Source: an uncultured Prevotella sp. (lineage in GTDB: Bacteria; Bacteroidota; Bacteroidia; Bacteroidales; Bacteroidaceae). From it: 38,604 nt of DNA. This document shows, in pieces, positions 1 through 9,900 of the stretch. The stretch lies in assembly GCA_900540885.1 (NCBI GenBank), contig UQHJ01000019.1, forward strand, positions 1-38,604, in the 5' to 3' direction. Numbering within the stretch: position 1 is the first letter of the stretch; each line of letters begins with the position of its first letter. The position numbers and the translations under genes are program-made. Below the pieces are notes generated by a model that had not been told where the DNA came from, ran no database searches, and was given only the letters and a program-made list of their open reading frames with translations.

Positions 1-77
1 CGTTTTTTACTGGGAAGGTAATGCTTTTCTATGGAATATCACTGATTATGAAAGAGAAAAGTAATGCGTCGGCCCTG

Positions 78-158
78 CCACTGGCCTGTGGATATGTTTC
101 CACGGGCCAGTGGAAACATGTATACTGGCCAGTGGACGTGTTTCCACAGGCCAGTGGA
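78..158. repeat. Palindromic array of GGCCAGTGGA, period 22 bp
   Basis: Three direct copies of GGCCAGTGGA begin at 105, 127 and 149, exactly 22 bp apart. An inverted copy (CCACTGGCC) begins at 78, so the array is bounded by matching ends and can fold on itself. Two B-DNA turns between copies would place them on one face of the helix, as for a protein-binding array. An array of the same design but different sequence lies at 3845-3911. The function is unknown. Confidence 0.7.
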
Positions 159-196
159 CGCTAACTCATCGGCGATTTCGCACGAATTTGACACCA

Positions 197-288
197 TGAA
201 CATTAAGGCGCTTCGCGCTTTTTTTTAACATTAATGTTTCATTAATCGACCATTAATCTTGTTCATTAATCTTTCCATTAATCTTGTT
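197..288. repeat. ATTAAT-type half-element (left arm)
   Basis: A gcgcttcgcgc motif followed by heptad-like CATTAAT repeats. It is nearly identical, in inverted orientation and with small indels, to 3682-3764 beyond the first secreted gene and its small partner. The two arms therefore bracket a cassette of about 3.4 kb. Related palindromes lie at 16105-16373 and 18539-18702. Confidence 0.75.
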
Positions 289-539
289 CTATAGTTTACC
301 ATTGAACAAATCCTATTCTTGCTTGATAGCTGAAAAATGGGTAAACATACACGACATAAGGAAAATACCAACCGGGAATATCCGCTGCCCCGAGCAATTC
401 AAGTTCTATTAAATCCGAAACATAAGTAAAGTGACCAATTCTGCTTCCTACATGGAGCCATATAGCGCATCTTTTTTAGTGCTTTTTTAGAATGAATATG
501 ACTAAAAAGAAAGAAAGAATGAAATATTAACATATTTTA

Positions 540-588
540 CCCCCCCCCGTTTGGTTTTTTTACAAATGGTGCGTACATTTGCACCGGA
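540..588 (+). promoter_or_regulatory. Promoter with adjacent poly-C tract
   Basis: TTTG at 550-553 and TACATTTG at 574-581 are separated by 20 bp, a good match to the Bacteroidetes sigma-ABfr promoter (TTTG, 19-21 bp, TAnnTTTG). Transcription would start near 588. Nine consecutive C residues (540-548) end one base before the upstream box, so slippage there could change promoter geometry relative to upstream sites. Confidence 0.6.
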
Positions 589-779
589 CACAGAAAATGC
601 TATTCTTACATGCGTATTAAGCACATATAAACGTGAAGTGTAGTTGATCTGTGTGATTCCTTTATGCGCAACGCCCTAGAACGCTTGCGCTCATATTCAA
701 CTTAATAGGGAATAAAACTTTTGAAAAACATCAATATTTTATAAACCTAATTATAAACCTAACAAAAACAGACAAAAGC

Positions 780-3188
780 ATGAAGAAATTTACTTTCTTG
801 CTGTCGCTGCTCCTCGCATTTGTAGGGGTAACGGCAAGTGCACAGGACGCTTTCGTGGCTTCAAGCGCGCCAAGTAATGGCAGTTGGGCATCTGACACCA
901 AGTGGTATAAGATGTCGCTTAGTGGAAATTATTTGTCAGCCTACAAAACTGACCATAACGGCAGCCTTTTAGACAATTCTGCCACAGTTGAGGGTGCTGG
1001 TGCCTATTGGTGTATTGTTGGTGATGAAACCAACGGCTATAAGTTCTACAACCGTGCTGCAGGCCCTAACAAGGTGTTCGGTATTGTATGTACCTTAACT
1101 AATAATGATAATGATTTAACAAGAGCTTCCTTCTATACATCTGAAGCAGTGTCAGCTTCAAGTGGAGTTGGTACTACTTTTGATTTGGGACTTTATAGTG
1201 GAACTACTTCTAACGAGTATCACGTAAAACTCCATGGGGCTGGCAACTACTATTGGAATAAGCGTGGCAATTATCTTGGCTATTGGAATTCATCTGCTGC
1301 GATTAGCGTTGATGGTTCAAAAGTTAAGTTCTCAGCTGTAGAGCTTTCTGAGGTTGAGGCTGCTGATAATGCGTCTGCTGAGGCTTTCAAAACGGCTCTG
1401 TCTGAAAAGATTACAGCTGCAAAGGCTCTGCTTGATGATAATAAAGTTGGTTATTATTCGCAAGCTGCCATTGATAAGGCTCAAGCAGTACTTGATGCAG
1501 CTGCTTCGACAGAAGTTGATTATTATAATGCCAAGATAGAGTTGAAGCCAAACGCTCCCAAGGCAGGTGTGCTTTATCGCATCAAGTCGGCTAATTCAGC
1601 TTTTAAGACTACTAAGGTTATCTATCACGATGGTACTGCAACCAAGTGGGGCAACGAAAACGTAACAAATCCTTCACAATATTGGTTCATGGAACCTTAT
1701 AGCGATGGTAGCTCGTATTACAAGTTGCAGGCAATTGACAGCAAACTCTATTTTAATAGTTCATCGCAATTGTCTACGACACCTGGTTATGTTGAGATTG
1801 CTTCAACACCAGGTTTAGTGAATATTCATGTTTCGGGTGCTCCAATGCTTCATGCACTAGGCCATAATGGTGGTAAAGGAAACGAAGGAAATCTTACTGC
1901 ATATGAGGAAGCTGCACAGATCTTTGGTCAGGAAAGCGGTCCTTCATCATGGACTATCGTAGAGGCAACGCTCGACGAGGCTAAGCAGATGCGAGTTAGC
2001 GAAGAAGGTACTCCCGAAGAGTATGAGGGTGGCCTATTGGTTGGCACCTTTGACGCCAGTAAAGCAAAGGCTTTCAATAAGATATCTTCATCTGCAACAA
2101 TGGCAGATGTTTTGAATTTGGTTAATACAGATCTTCCAACTTCGGTTACTATTGACGAGAACAAGTACTATCGCCTTGTTTGCGTATCACCTAAAACAGG
2201 TAACAAAGATGCTAATAAAAATCTGTCTGATCCTACTTACACAACTTTGACAAAAGGCACTAACAATGTAGTAACTGCTCCATTCTCAAAGGGTAATGTA
2301 GACCAAATCTGGAAGTTTGAGAAGACTGACGGTGGTTATTACTTGAAGAATATGAACGGCAATGGCTACCTGAATAATGTACGTCAAGGTGATACACGTG
2401 CAAGTTTGGTAAATACTCCTTCTGACAAGTTCGAAATAATGGAAGGTCGTGTCAGCACACAGAAAGCACTTCATGTAGTTGACCAAATTGCTACAGCTTG
2501 TCTTTTCGCAGAAAATCACCCCAATGAACCTGCAAAGGGTGATCCTTATGCAGTATGTGGTTGGTACGAGGGCCCAGATTATTCTAATGGTGCTTGGGCT
2601 TGGAAATTTGTTGAAGCTGACGATATCGAGGTAGCTCTCAATACTTTAGGAAGCAAGTCATACGCTACTACTTATCTTCCATTCGGTGTAAGCGCAGTAA
2701 GTGGTGCTAAGGCTTACACTGCTGCTGAACCTGCTAACGGTCAAACTGTAATGACCGAGACTGCAAACTTTGCCAAGGAAACTGGTGTACTCCTCGTTAG
2801 CGATGAGGCTGCCGATAAGGCTGTTCTGACTATTGGCGATGTTGAAGGTGCTACTAATACAAGCGCTCTGAAGGGTACTTTGCTCGCTAAGGATATCACC
2901 GACGCACAGGCTAAGTACTTGGTATTCGGTAAGAACAAGGCTAATGAAACAGAGGTAGGTTTCTTCGAACCTACTACCACAACCATCCCTGCCAACCGCG
3001 CATTCTTTATGGATACAACGGGCTCATCTATTGCATTGAATTTCGGCAACGTAACTGCCATCAACAATGTAGCTACGGATAATGTCAATGCCAACGCGCC
3101 TATCTTCGATCTTTCTGGTCGTCGTGTAGTGAAGGCTGTAAAGGGTGGCTTGTACATTCAGAATGGTAAGAAGTATATCGTAAAGTAA
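780..3188 (+). CDS. Secreted multi-domain surface protein with C-terminal sorting tail (802 aa)
   Basis: Product not recognised as an enzyme; it looks like an exported binding or adhesion protein. A signal peptide is clear (MKKFTFLLSLLLAFVGVTASAQ). Residues about 35-190 are rich in short 'yL....g......a..W.iv' strands resembling beta-trefoil/ricin-like repeats; this is inferred from pattern only. Residues about 191-250 form an Ala/Lys-rich helical segment resembling a FIVAR module. More beta-rich repeats follow. Residues about 619-757 are a beta module (YATTYLPFGV, ETGVLLVSDE, IPANRAFFMD) shared with three other proteins in this window. The last 30 residues (IFDLSGRRV ... GLYIQNGKKYIVK) are a T9SS-like sorting tail. 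A 56-aa gene follows after 30 bp. The long leader and promoter at 550-581 fit this start. A glycan-binding role is possible but unproven. Confidence 0.8.
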   Translation: MKKFTFLLSLLLAFVGVTASAQDAFVASSAPSNGSWASDTKWYKMSLSGNYLSAYKTDHNGSLLDNSATVEGAGAYWCIVGDETNGYKFYNRAAGPNKVFGIVCTLTNNDNDLTRASFYTSEAVSASSGVGTTFDLGLYSGTTSNEYHVKLHGAGNYYWNKRGNYLGYWNSSAAISVDGSKVKFSAVELSEVEAADNASAEAFKTALSEKITAAKALLDDNKVGYYSQAAIDKAQAVLDAAASTEVDYYNAKIELKPNAPKAGVLYRIKSANSAFKTTKVIYHDGTATKWGNENVTNPSQYWFMEPYSDGSSYYKLQAIDSKLYFNSSSQLSTTPGYVEIASTPGLVNIHVSGAPMLHALGHNGGKGNEGNLTAYEEAAQIFGQESGPSSWTIVEATLDEAKQMRVSEEGTPEEYEGGLLVGTFDASKAKAFNKISSSATMADVLNLVNTDLPTSVTIDENKYYRLVCVSPKTGNKDANKNLSDPTYTTLTKGTNNVVTAPFSKGNVDQIWKFEKTDGGYYLKNMNGNGYLNNVRQGDTRASLVNTPSDKFEIMEGRVSTQKALHVVDQIATACLFAENHPNEPAKGDPYAVCGWYEGPDYSNGAWAWKFVEADDIEVALNTLGSKSYATTYLPFGVSAVSGAKAYTAAEPANGQTVMTETANFAKETGVLLVSDEAADKAVLTIGDVEGATNTSALKGTLLAKDITDAQAKYLVFGKNKANETEVGFFEPTTTTIPANRAFFMDTTGSSIALNFGNVTAINNVATDNVNANAPIFDLSGRRVVKAVKGGLYIQNGKKYIVK

Positions 3189-3218
3189 TTAACCGAAACA
3201 CATTAAACATTTGTAACA

Positions 3219-3389
3219 ATGAAGAAACAGTATATAGCTCCCGCAAGCACTTCAATCTGCTATCTTGAAGCATTGCAGCCTCTTTGCGGTTCTATCACAG
3301 AGAAGGCTACACACGATAATAAGACCAACGACGTATGGTCTAACGGTAAGGCTTGGGACAGCGACTCATGGTCGGCTGACGAAGACTAA
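3219..3389 (+). CDS. Small MKKxYxxP-family protein (56 aa)
   Basis: Starts at ATG 3219 and stops at TAA 3387-3389, 30 bp after the secreted-protein stop and before a strong terminator, so it is probably cotranscribed. The N-terminus is MKKQYIAPASTS and the C-terminus is acidic and Trp-rich (AWDSDSWSADED). It has no hydrophobic signal peptide. It aligns with two further small genes in the window, 10403-10591 (MKKRYISPTS) and 26584-26775 (TKKAYLAPKS; NAKSWDSMNW), each directly downstream of a sorting-tail protein. Comparable short MKKxYxxP proteins are, from memory, common unannotated genes in Prevotella and Bacteroides. No function can be assigned from sequence. Confidence 0.75.
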   Translation: MKKQYIAPASTSICYLEALQPLCGSITEKATHDNKTNDVWSNGKAWDSDSWSADED

Positions 3390-3543
3390 TCTCACCATGC
3401 GAGGTGCGTGCGCGTACACGCATCTTGCATGTAGATAAGCATAAAGGCTGGAGGTAAGCAGCATAGCTGCCCTTATGCTCCAATCCTTTACCCTCTTGCA
3501 GGGAGTAGGTAGCCCTGTAAGTTAAAGTAATTTTTTTCATTTG

Positions 3544-3582
3544 ACGGGCTGTGCGAAGTGATTCGCGCAGCCCGTTTCTCGT
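3544..3582 (+). terminator. Intrinsic terminator
   Basis: ACGGGCTGTGCGAA (3544-3557) pairs with TTCGCGCAGCCCGT (3562-3575) around a 4-nt loop, followed by a short T-rich stretch. It ends the transcript carrying the 802-aa protein and the 56-aa partner. Confidence 0.75.
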
Positions 3583-3681
3583 GGAATATGGTTAATTTAA
3601 GTTTCGGATTTAGTATGAGCGGACTGAATCCGAAACTTGAGTTAATGAAAAGATTAATGGTTGATTAATGAATAGATTAAT

Positions 3682-3764
3682 GAACAAGATTAATGAAAAG
3701 ATTAATGGTCGATTAATGAAACATTAATGTTAAAACAAAGCGTGAAGCGCGCCTTAATGTTCAT
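3682..3764. repeat. ATTAAT-type half-element (right arm)
   Basis: Inverted partner of 197-288: ATTAATG units followed by a gcgtgaagcgcgc motif. ATTAATG units continue leftward to about 3653. The arm lies outside the terminator of the first cassette. An open frame running through it (3727-3924) is judged spurious. Confidence 0.75.
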
Positions 3765-3844
3765 TTCCCTCGAAAGTTGCGATGAAAAGGCGCTTTTTTG
3801 GAGTTATTCAGCTTTTCATTTCATGTTATTTGTGTTAATAGAAG

Positions 3845-3911
3845 TGTCCGATTGGTACCAATCGGACAACTATTTGGGGGCAATCGGACACATAGTACAA
3901 GCAATCGGACA
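3845..3911. promoter_or_regulatory. Operator-like CAATCGGACA array
   Basis: Direct copies of CAATCGGACA start at 3859, 3881 and 3902 (periods 22 and 21 bp). An inverted copy TGTCCGATTG starts at 3845 and forms a 24-bp palindrome with the first direct copy. The last copy ends 21 bp before the TACTTTTG box, so it overlaps the expected -33 region. This placement fits a transcription-factor array controlling the adhesin gene. The regulator is unknown. Confidence 0.6.
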
Positions 3912-3912
3912 C

Positions 3913-3947
3913 TTTAAACGTTAGTGATAATGTACTTTTGCAAATAA
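3913..3947 (+). promoter_or_regulatory. Promoter of the large adhesin gene
   Basis: TACTTTTG at 3933-3940 matches the Bacteroidetes -7 box. The -33 element is poor (TTTA 3913-3916), consistent with activation by a factor bound at the adjacent array. Transcription would start near 3947, leaving a leader of about 24 nt before ATG 3971. Confidence 0.55.
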
Positions 3948-3970
3948 CTTTTAACGAAAACATGTTTAAT

Positions 3971-6900
3971 ATGAAAAAGAAACGACTTCATTTTTTGGCA
4001 AGGGCAGCAATGACGTTGCTACTTGTCATGTTCGCCACCATTGGTGCGAGGGCGGACGAGGGGACGCTTTCGGGTAGCGGAACTGCTGCCGACCCCTATT
4101 TAATTGGCAGTGACGCTGATTGGGAAACCTTTGTCAGCTATATTAACGACAAAGGAGGCAGCTATCGCTACAAAAACTATAAGCTTACTGCCGACATTCA
4201 TGTTACCTCAATGGCCGGAAAGAATAATGACGACAATGCTTTTAAAGGTGTCTTTGATGGTAATGGTCATACGATGACGCTCAATCTGACAACTGATGGT
4301 AGCTCGTACTGCGCTCCATTTCGTTATGTAGGTGGAAGTACTTTCAAACGATTACACATTGCGGGTAAGATTACTTCGAATAGTTATTACGTAGCAAGTC
4401 TTGTGGGTTATCACAGATGGGGTACACTGAATATCTACAATTGTTGGAGCAGTGTGGATATTGTATGCACTAAAAAAAGCTCTTATTCATGCAATGCAGG
4501 ATTTGTAGGCTATAGTTATGATAGTAATATCAACATCAACAATTGCCGCTTTGATGGTAGTTTGCAAGGAGCTGATGCTGACGGGTGTTCTGGATTTGTT
4601 GGCCAACGTAATTCTAACAGCAGTTCGATGAAAATCAGCAATTGTCTCTTTGCCCCAACACAGCTGACAGTTGCTACTGATAATAGCTATACCTTTGCAT
4701 ACAAAAGTGATGTCAATACCAATAATTATTATACTACGCCTTTAGGTAAAGAACAAGGCACTGCTATTGGCAATATGACAGATAGTGAGCTACTAAATAA
4801 ACTTGGTAAGGGTTGGGAAAAGAAGGGAGATAAAGTAGTCCCCGTCTTTGACATCAAAAACCTAAGTACTGGTAGCATTGAGTGCAACACATTCTGGGCC
4901 TATTCAGGCGAAGACATCACTGTGACTCCCACGGTGAAGGATATGGACGGCAACACGGTGCCGTCTGAAAATTACAGCGTTAGTTTCTCGCCCAGTCCAG
5001 TAAAGGAAGTGGGCCGATACACAATGACCGTAACAAGCAATACCGCCAATGGCTATAGCGGTACGCTGACTCATCAGTTTGAAGTTGCTCAGAATATAAG
5101 CGGTACGGGAACGAAAGATGAACCCTACCTTATCAATACTACTGACGATTGGAATCTCTTTGCAAAATCGGTAGAAGGTGGTATCGATTATTATGGAAAG
5201 TACGTTAAACTAACCAACAATATTACCATTTCAACCATGGTGGGCGTTTGTGATGAAAGTGGTGACAGACCCTTTAGAGGTATCTTCGAAGGCGATAATC
5301 ACACGCTTACCGCCAATATCACAAGCACAGCCACCGATGATAATAAAAACAATCAAGGTGTGGCTCCGTTCCATCTTATAAAACAAGCAACTATTCAAAA
5401 CCTAACCGTTGCAGGTCAAATTACATCTGCAAGCAAATATGCTGCAGGTTTGGTAGGTTGGGTAGATGGTGGTGATTATAACAGTTCATACATCAAAAAT
5501 TGTGTAGTTAAAGCAACCATTACCACCAGTGCTGACTGGGCTGGAGGTTTTGTTGGTAACATTTGCTATAGCGATCGAAATAACTTATATTTTACCAATA
5601 GTGTATTTGCTGGTAAAATCAGCAACACGAGTAGCGACGATCGTCGCAGCGCGGGCGGTTTTTGTGGATATGGTTATGGTTATAGTTACTTTGAAAACTG
5701 TCTGGAGAATGGTTCCTATACCAATATTACTTACATGAATCCAAGGAATGCTTATGGTATTTTTTCTAATGAGAGAGTTAATAGCCTTTATTACGTCAAC
5801 AAAATAGCAGTAAATAATAAGTACATCGCTAAAGAATATGGTTGCTACCAAGTGGCGAATACGGCTCCAGCTGATGAATTATATTTGAAACGCGAAATTA
5901 AGGGCTATCAATTTTATCAGTCTGTTTGGATTACAGGGCTAAACGATAGCTATCCATATAATAATGGCGAAGAAGTGAGCTTGGCCTATGAGCTGAAGAC
6001 GAATAGCGGCAAATTGACCAAGGATACAGACTATACGGTGACGCTTTCGTCCAACGCACCAGCAGCTGCTGGCGATTATACGATTAGCTTTACGGCTAAA
6101 GAGGGTAATAGTGGTGGTTACGCGGGAACCACAACACGCACTTTCAGTGTCATGGAAGGTGAAGATTTGGATGGCTATGTATTTAAAACAGAAGGCGAAG
6201 GTGAGAGTAAGGTGTACCTCATCAATGATGAGCGCGACTTAGAGCGTTTGGCTGCCTATGTGAATAGTGGCCACGATGCTTTAGGCAAAACCTTTAAACA
6301 GAATGCCGATATTACTTTAACCGCTGCGCATACATCTATCGGTGGATACTTTGAAGGTATTTCCAGATATTTTAAGGGTACTTATGATGGCAATAACAAG
6401 ACAATTAGCAAATTAATTGTCAACGCGCCTAATAGTAACTATCAAGGTCTCTTTGGATATGCTTATAATGCAGTGATTAAGAATGTGATACTCGCTAATT
6501 GTAATATTACGGGCAAACAATATACGGGTGGTATTGTAGGTTATGCGTCGACGTCCACTGCCATTGAGAATTGCCATGTTAGGGGTAATATCAGTGCAAC
6601 GGAAAGCGATGCAAGCGGACATGGTGGTATTGCTGGATCTGCCACATCAACAAGTATCACGAATTGTACCGTAACCGGAACCATTTCAACCTCAGTCAGC
6701 AATGACAATTATGGTGGTATCGTAGGCGCTGCGAATTCTGATGTTGTCATAACTTCGTGCGAAAATGCTGCCAATATATCAGGTGACGGACAAAATCATG
6801 GTGGTATCGTAGGTCGGGATAACAGTCGTAGTAATAAATTTAAGTACTGTTTAAATACAGGTGTGGTTAATGGCAATCAATTCGTGGGTGCCATTGCTGG

Positions 6901-9900
6901 TGAGGTGTATTCTGTATACAATTATGACCATTGCTATTATCCAAATGGAAGTACTATAAAGGCGCTCGGCACTTCTTCAAGCTCTAATGACTACAGAGGA
7001 TATGGAGAAGTAGCGTACGCTGTCACTACAGGTGAGCATATCAATAAAATTGATATTGCAGAAGGAACTGTTGTCACCAGTGCAATCAGTGGTAAAAAGT
7101 ATTGTACAAAAGGTGACTGGACATTGACCTTGACACCTGATCAAACCGATGTAACATTTGTATCGTATGCTTGTGAGGGTGGTACGCTTTCTGACTTAAC
7201 AACTGCTGACGGTACACACAAGTTGACTATAACGGACAAAGATGTGACTATCTCAGCTCTTGTAAGCAACAATGATGCTACTGACGTCAATGGCGTTACG
7301 ATTGCTGCCATACCCGACATGCGTTGGTTGGGTAATGTGGGTGTTGTCCCCACTATCACGATGACCAACGGTGAAACTTCGCTTGTTTTAGGCACTGACT
7401 ATATTGTAGAGGGTAGCAATAACACGGCTATTGGCGAGGCTACAATCACAATAAAGGGTATCAACAACTACAAGGGTACGACAACTAAAAAATTCAATAT
7501 CGTTGACTTCACACTTCAGGATGCTTCAGCAGCTAATAGTGCTACAAACCCCTATTTGATTACAACCGCTGAGGATTTGGAGGCATTAGCAAGCATTGTC
7601 AATACAGGTTCACGTCTGGATGGATACTACAAGCAGACTGCTGATATCACTCTGTCCGATGAACATATAGCTATCGGAAATAGTAGTAATACACCATTCA
7701 AGGGTATCTACGACGGTGACAATAAAGTCATCAAAGGCTTGTTGATCAACCAAGCAGAGGGAACATACCAAGGTTTGTTTGGCAGAGCATATAAAGCAAC
7801 TATTCAAAATGTAATTATCGAAAATTGCGATATTACTGCAAAAGATTATGTAGGAGGCATCTGTGGACATGCAAGTGAAACGACTATATCTAATTGTAAA
7901 GTTAGTGGAGCTATTAAGACAGCAGATGGGGTTGATGGAATGTATCATGGCGGTATTGCTGGGTACATCAATGATAAATCCATAAGCAGTTGCGTTAACA
8001 CGGCCAGCGTTAAGGGTAATAATTCCAAAAGCCAATATTATGGTGGCATTGTTGGCTTTTCAAGTTATACAAGAGTAACCGATTGTTTTAATGCTGGAAT
8101 TGTACAAGGTACTTCGTTTGTAGGCTCTATTGTAGGAAAGAATAATTCTACTTCAACATTAAGAGATAACTATCACACTACAACTACGACTGGTGGCGTC
8201 GGTGCTAATGGTGTTGCTACGGGTACAGACCAAACGGGTGCTACAACAGTAGCAAAGATAACGGCTACAGAGGGTGTAACATTAACACTGCCTACTACAC
8301 CTACTTACGTATGGAACAATGAAAATCTATACGGAAATGGCGTTGTTGTAACACTTGATTGCACCGTACCCGAAGGTAAATATTGGGATCACTATACAGT
8401 AAATAATGGTAAGATTAGCAATGCTGGTACTAAAGAAGGCACACACACCCTGACAGACTTCACTGACGATGTTGTCATTTCTGCTACGTATGCCAGAGAA
8501 CTTACTGACATAGCTACCGCAGGTGCTACGATTGCTGATATAGAGGATTTGACCTATAATGGCAAAGAGCAACATCCTAGCCCCGTTGTTACATTGAATT
8601 CGAACGCACTTGAGGCGGGATCTAACTATCAGGTAACCTATAGCGAAGGATGTACCAATGTAGGTACTTATACAATCAAGGTTGAAGGTATTGGCCGTTA
8701 CAGTGGAACGTTAACTAAGACCTTTAATATTGTGCCTTATGATATCAGTGGTTGCGATATAAAAGTTGAAAACAAGCCCTATACAGGCGATGTTATCAAT
8801 GTGACACCTACCGTAAAGTATGGGTCTATTACGTTGGCCCAAGGTGCGGAAAAAGATTATACCTTTGTGACCAATCCCACCACTGTTAAGGAGGGTGGTG
8901 ATTATACGTTGACAGTTACGGGTAAGGGCAACTATACCGGTACGAAGGAGGTGTCATTCAATGTGTACTATTCAACGCCTACTGAATTGAGTTGCACAAA
9001 TGTAACGGCGACAACCGCTACTGTAACGTGGAAAGATACTTATGCTGCGAAATGGACAGTAGCGTACAGCACCGACAAGACCTTTGAAAGTGCAGCGCAT
9101 ATCGACGTCGAAAACGCAAAAACTGTTTCACTTGAAAATCTCTCAGCAGATCAAGTATATTACGTTCGTGTGAAGGCCGTCTATGGAAGCCAAGAGAGCG
9201 ATTGGAGTAACGTTTGCAGCTTTGAACCCACTACCAAGTTGTTGATTGGTTCGGGCAATAATACAAGTGAAAGTTTGCCTTTCCATAATTGGTACTATTA
9301 TAATCTGACGCAACAAATTTACACGGCCGAAGAACTGGGAAAGAAGGCTGGTACTATTATGAGCCTTGACTTCTTCAAAACTGATGACAATGAATGCGAT
9401 AATGCGATTGAAATTTATCTGGTTAAGACCGATAAGACTAAATTCGAGGGTGCTAAAGATTGGATTTCAGTAACAGAGGCAGACAAAGTGTATGATGGTA
9501 AGAAGCTATTCGAAAATAACCAATGGACTACCATTGAACTTTCTAAGCCATTTGACTATGATGGCGTTAGCAATCTTGCTTTAATCGTTTACGATAAAGA
9601 AGTGAGTGGAGATAGCTATGGAAGTGGTTGCAATTTCAGGGTCTATCAAGGCAATGGCTCTCAGACATTGCAATACCGAAATGACAGAACAGGACCTTTC
9701 ACAAGTGAAGGCAATAATGCGATTCTCACTCCTTCAGTTAGTGGAAACAGCCTTAGCAGCACAAAGAATCAACTGCGCATTCGCATGGCCGATAAGGTTA
9801 CGATGAATGGTTTGGGTATTATGTCATACGCAAGTGACAACGTGCTCGACTTCTCTAACATCAGCGACCTTACGGCTCACTACGCAAGCGGCTTTGCTGC

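Larger units (their letters stand above)
1..779. other. Intergenic region upstream of first secreted-protein gene
   Basis: No credible gene is seen. The stretch opens with a T-run (positions 3-8) that could be the tail of a terminator lying before the window. It then holds a palindromic 10-mer array (78-158), an ATTAAT-type half-element (197-288), a 9-C homopolymer (540-548), a Bacteroidetes-type promoter (550-581) and a long untranslated leader of about 190 nt with a GCGCAA/TTGCGC hairpin (666-690). Confidence 0.7.
3390..3970. other. Intergenic region between the two large surface-protein cassettes
   Basis: No real gene is seen. The stretch includes weak hairpins at 3440-3520 (for example GCATAAAGG with CCTTATGC), a strong terminator (3544-3575), the right ATTAAT half-element (3682-3764), a CAATCGGACA array (3845-3911) and a promoter -7 box (3933-3940). 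Confidence 0.7.

Noticed and set aside
87..95. DnaA box (TGTGGATAT) suggesting a replication origin
   Set aside because: A single one-mismatch copy with no cluster or dnaA gene nearby; it is part of the palindromic array.
78..158. CRISPR array
   Set aside because: Repeat words are only 10 bp with 12-bp gaps, only three copies, and no cas genes are present.
3340..3540. 66-aa minus-strand frame after the first small gene
   Set aside because: It overlaps the 56-aa gene antisense and runs through structured non-coding sequence; no promoter or recognisable motif.
3727..3924. 65-aa frame across the ATTAAT half-element and the 10-mer array
   Set aside because: It runs through two repeats and ends in the promoter region; no protein-like features.
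3938..3970. Upstream in-frame start (TTG 3938) for the large adhesin
   Set aside because: The TTG is the last three bases of the -7 box TACTTTTG, so it would not be transcribed. ATG 3971 gives a clean signal peptide.
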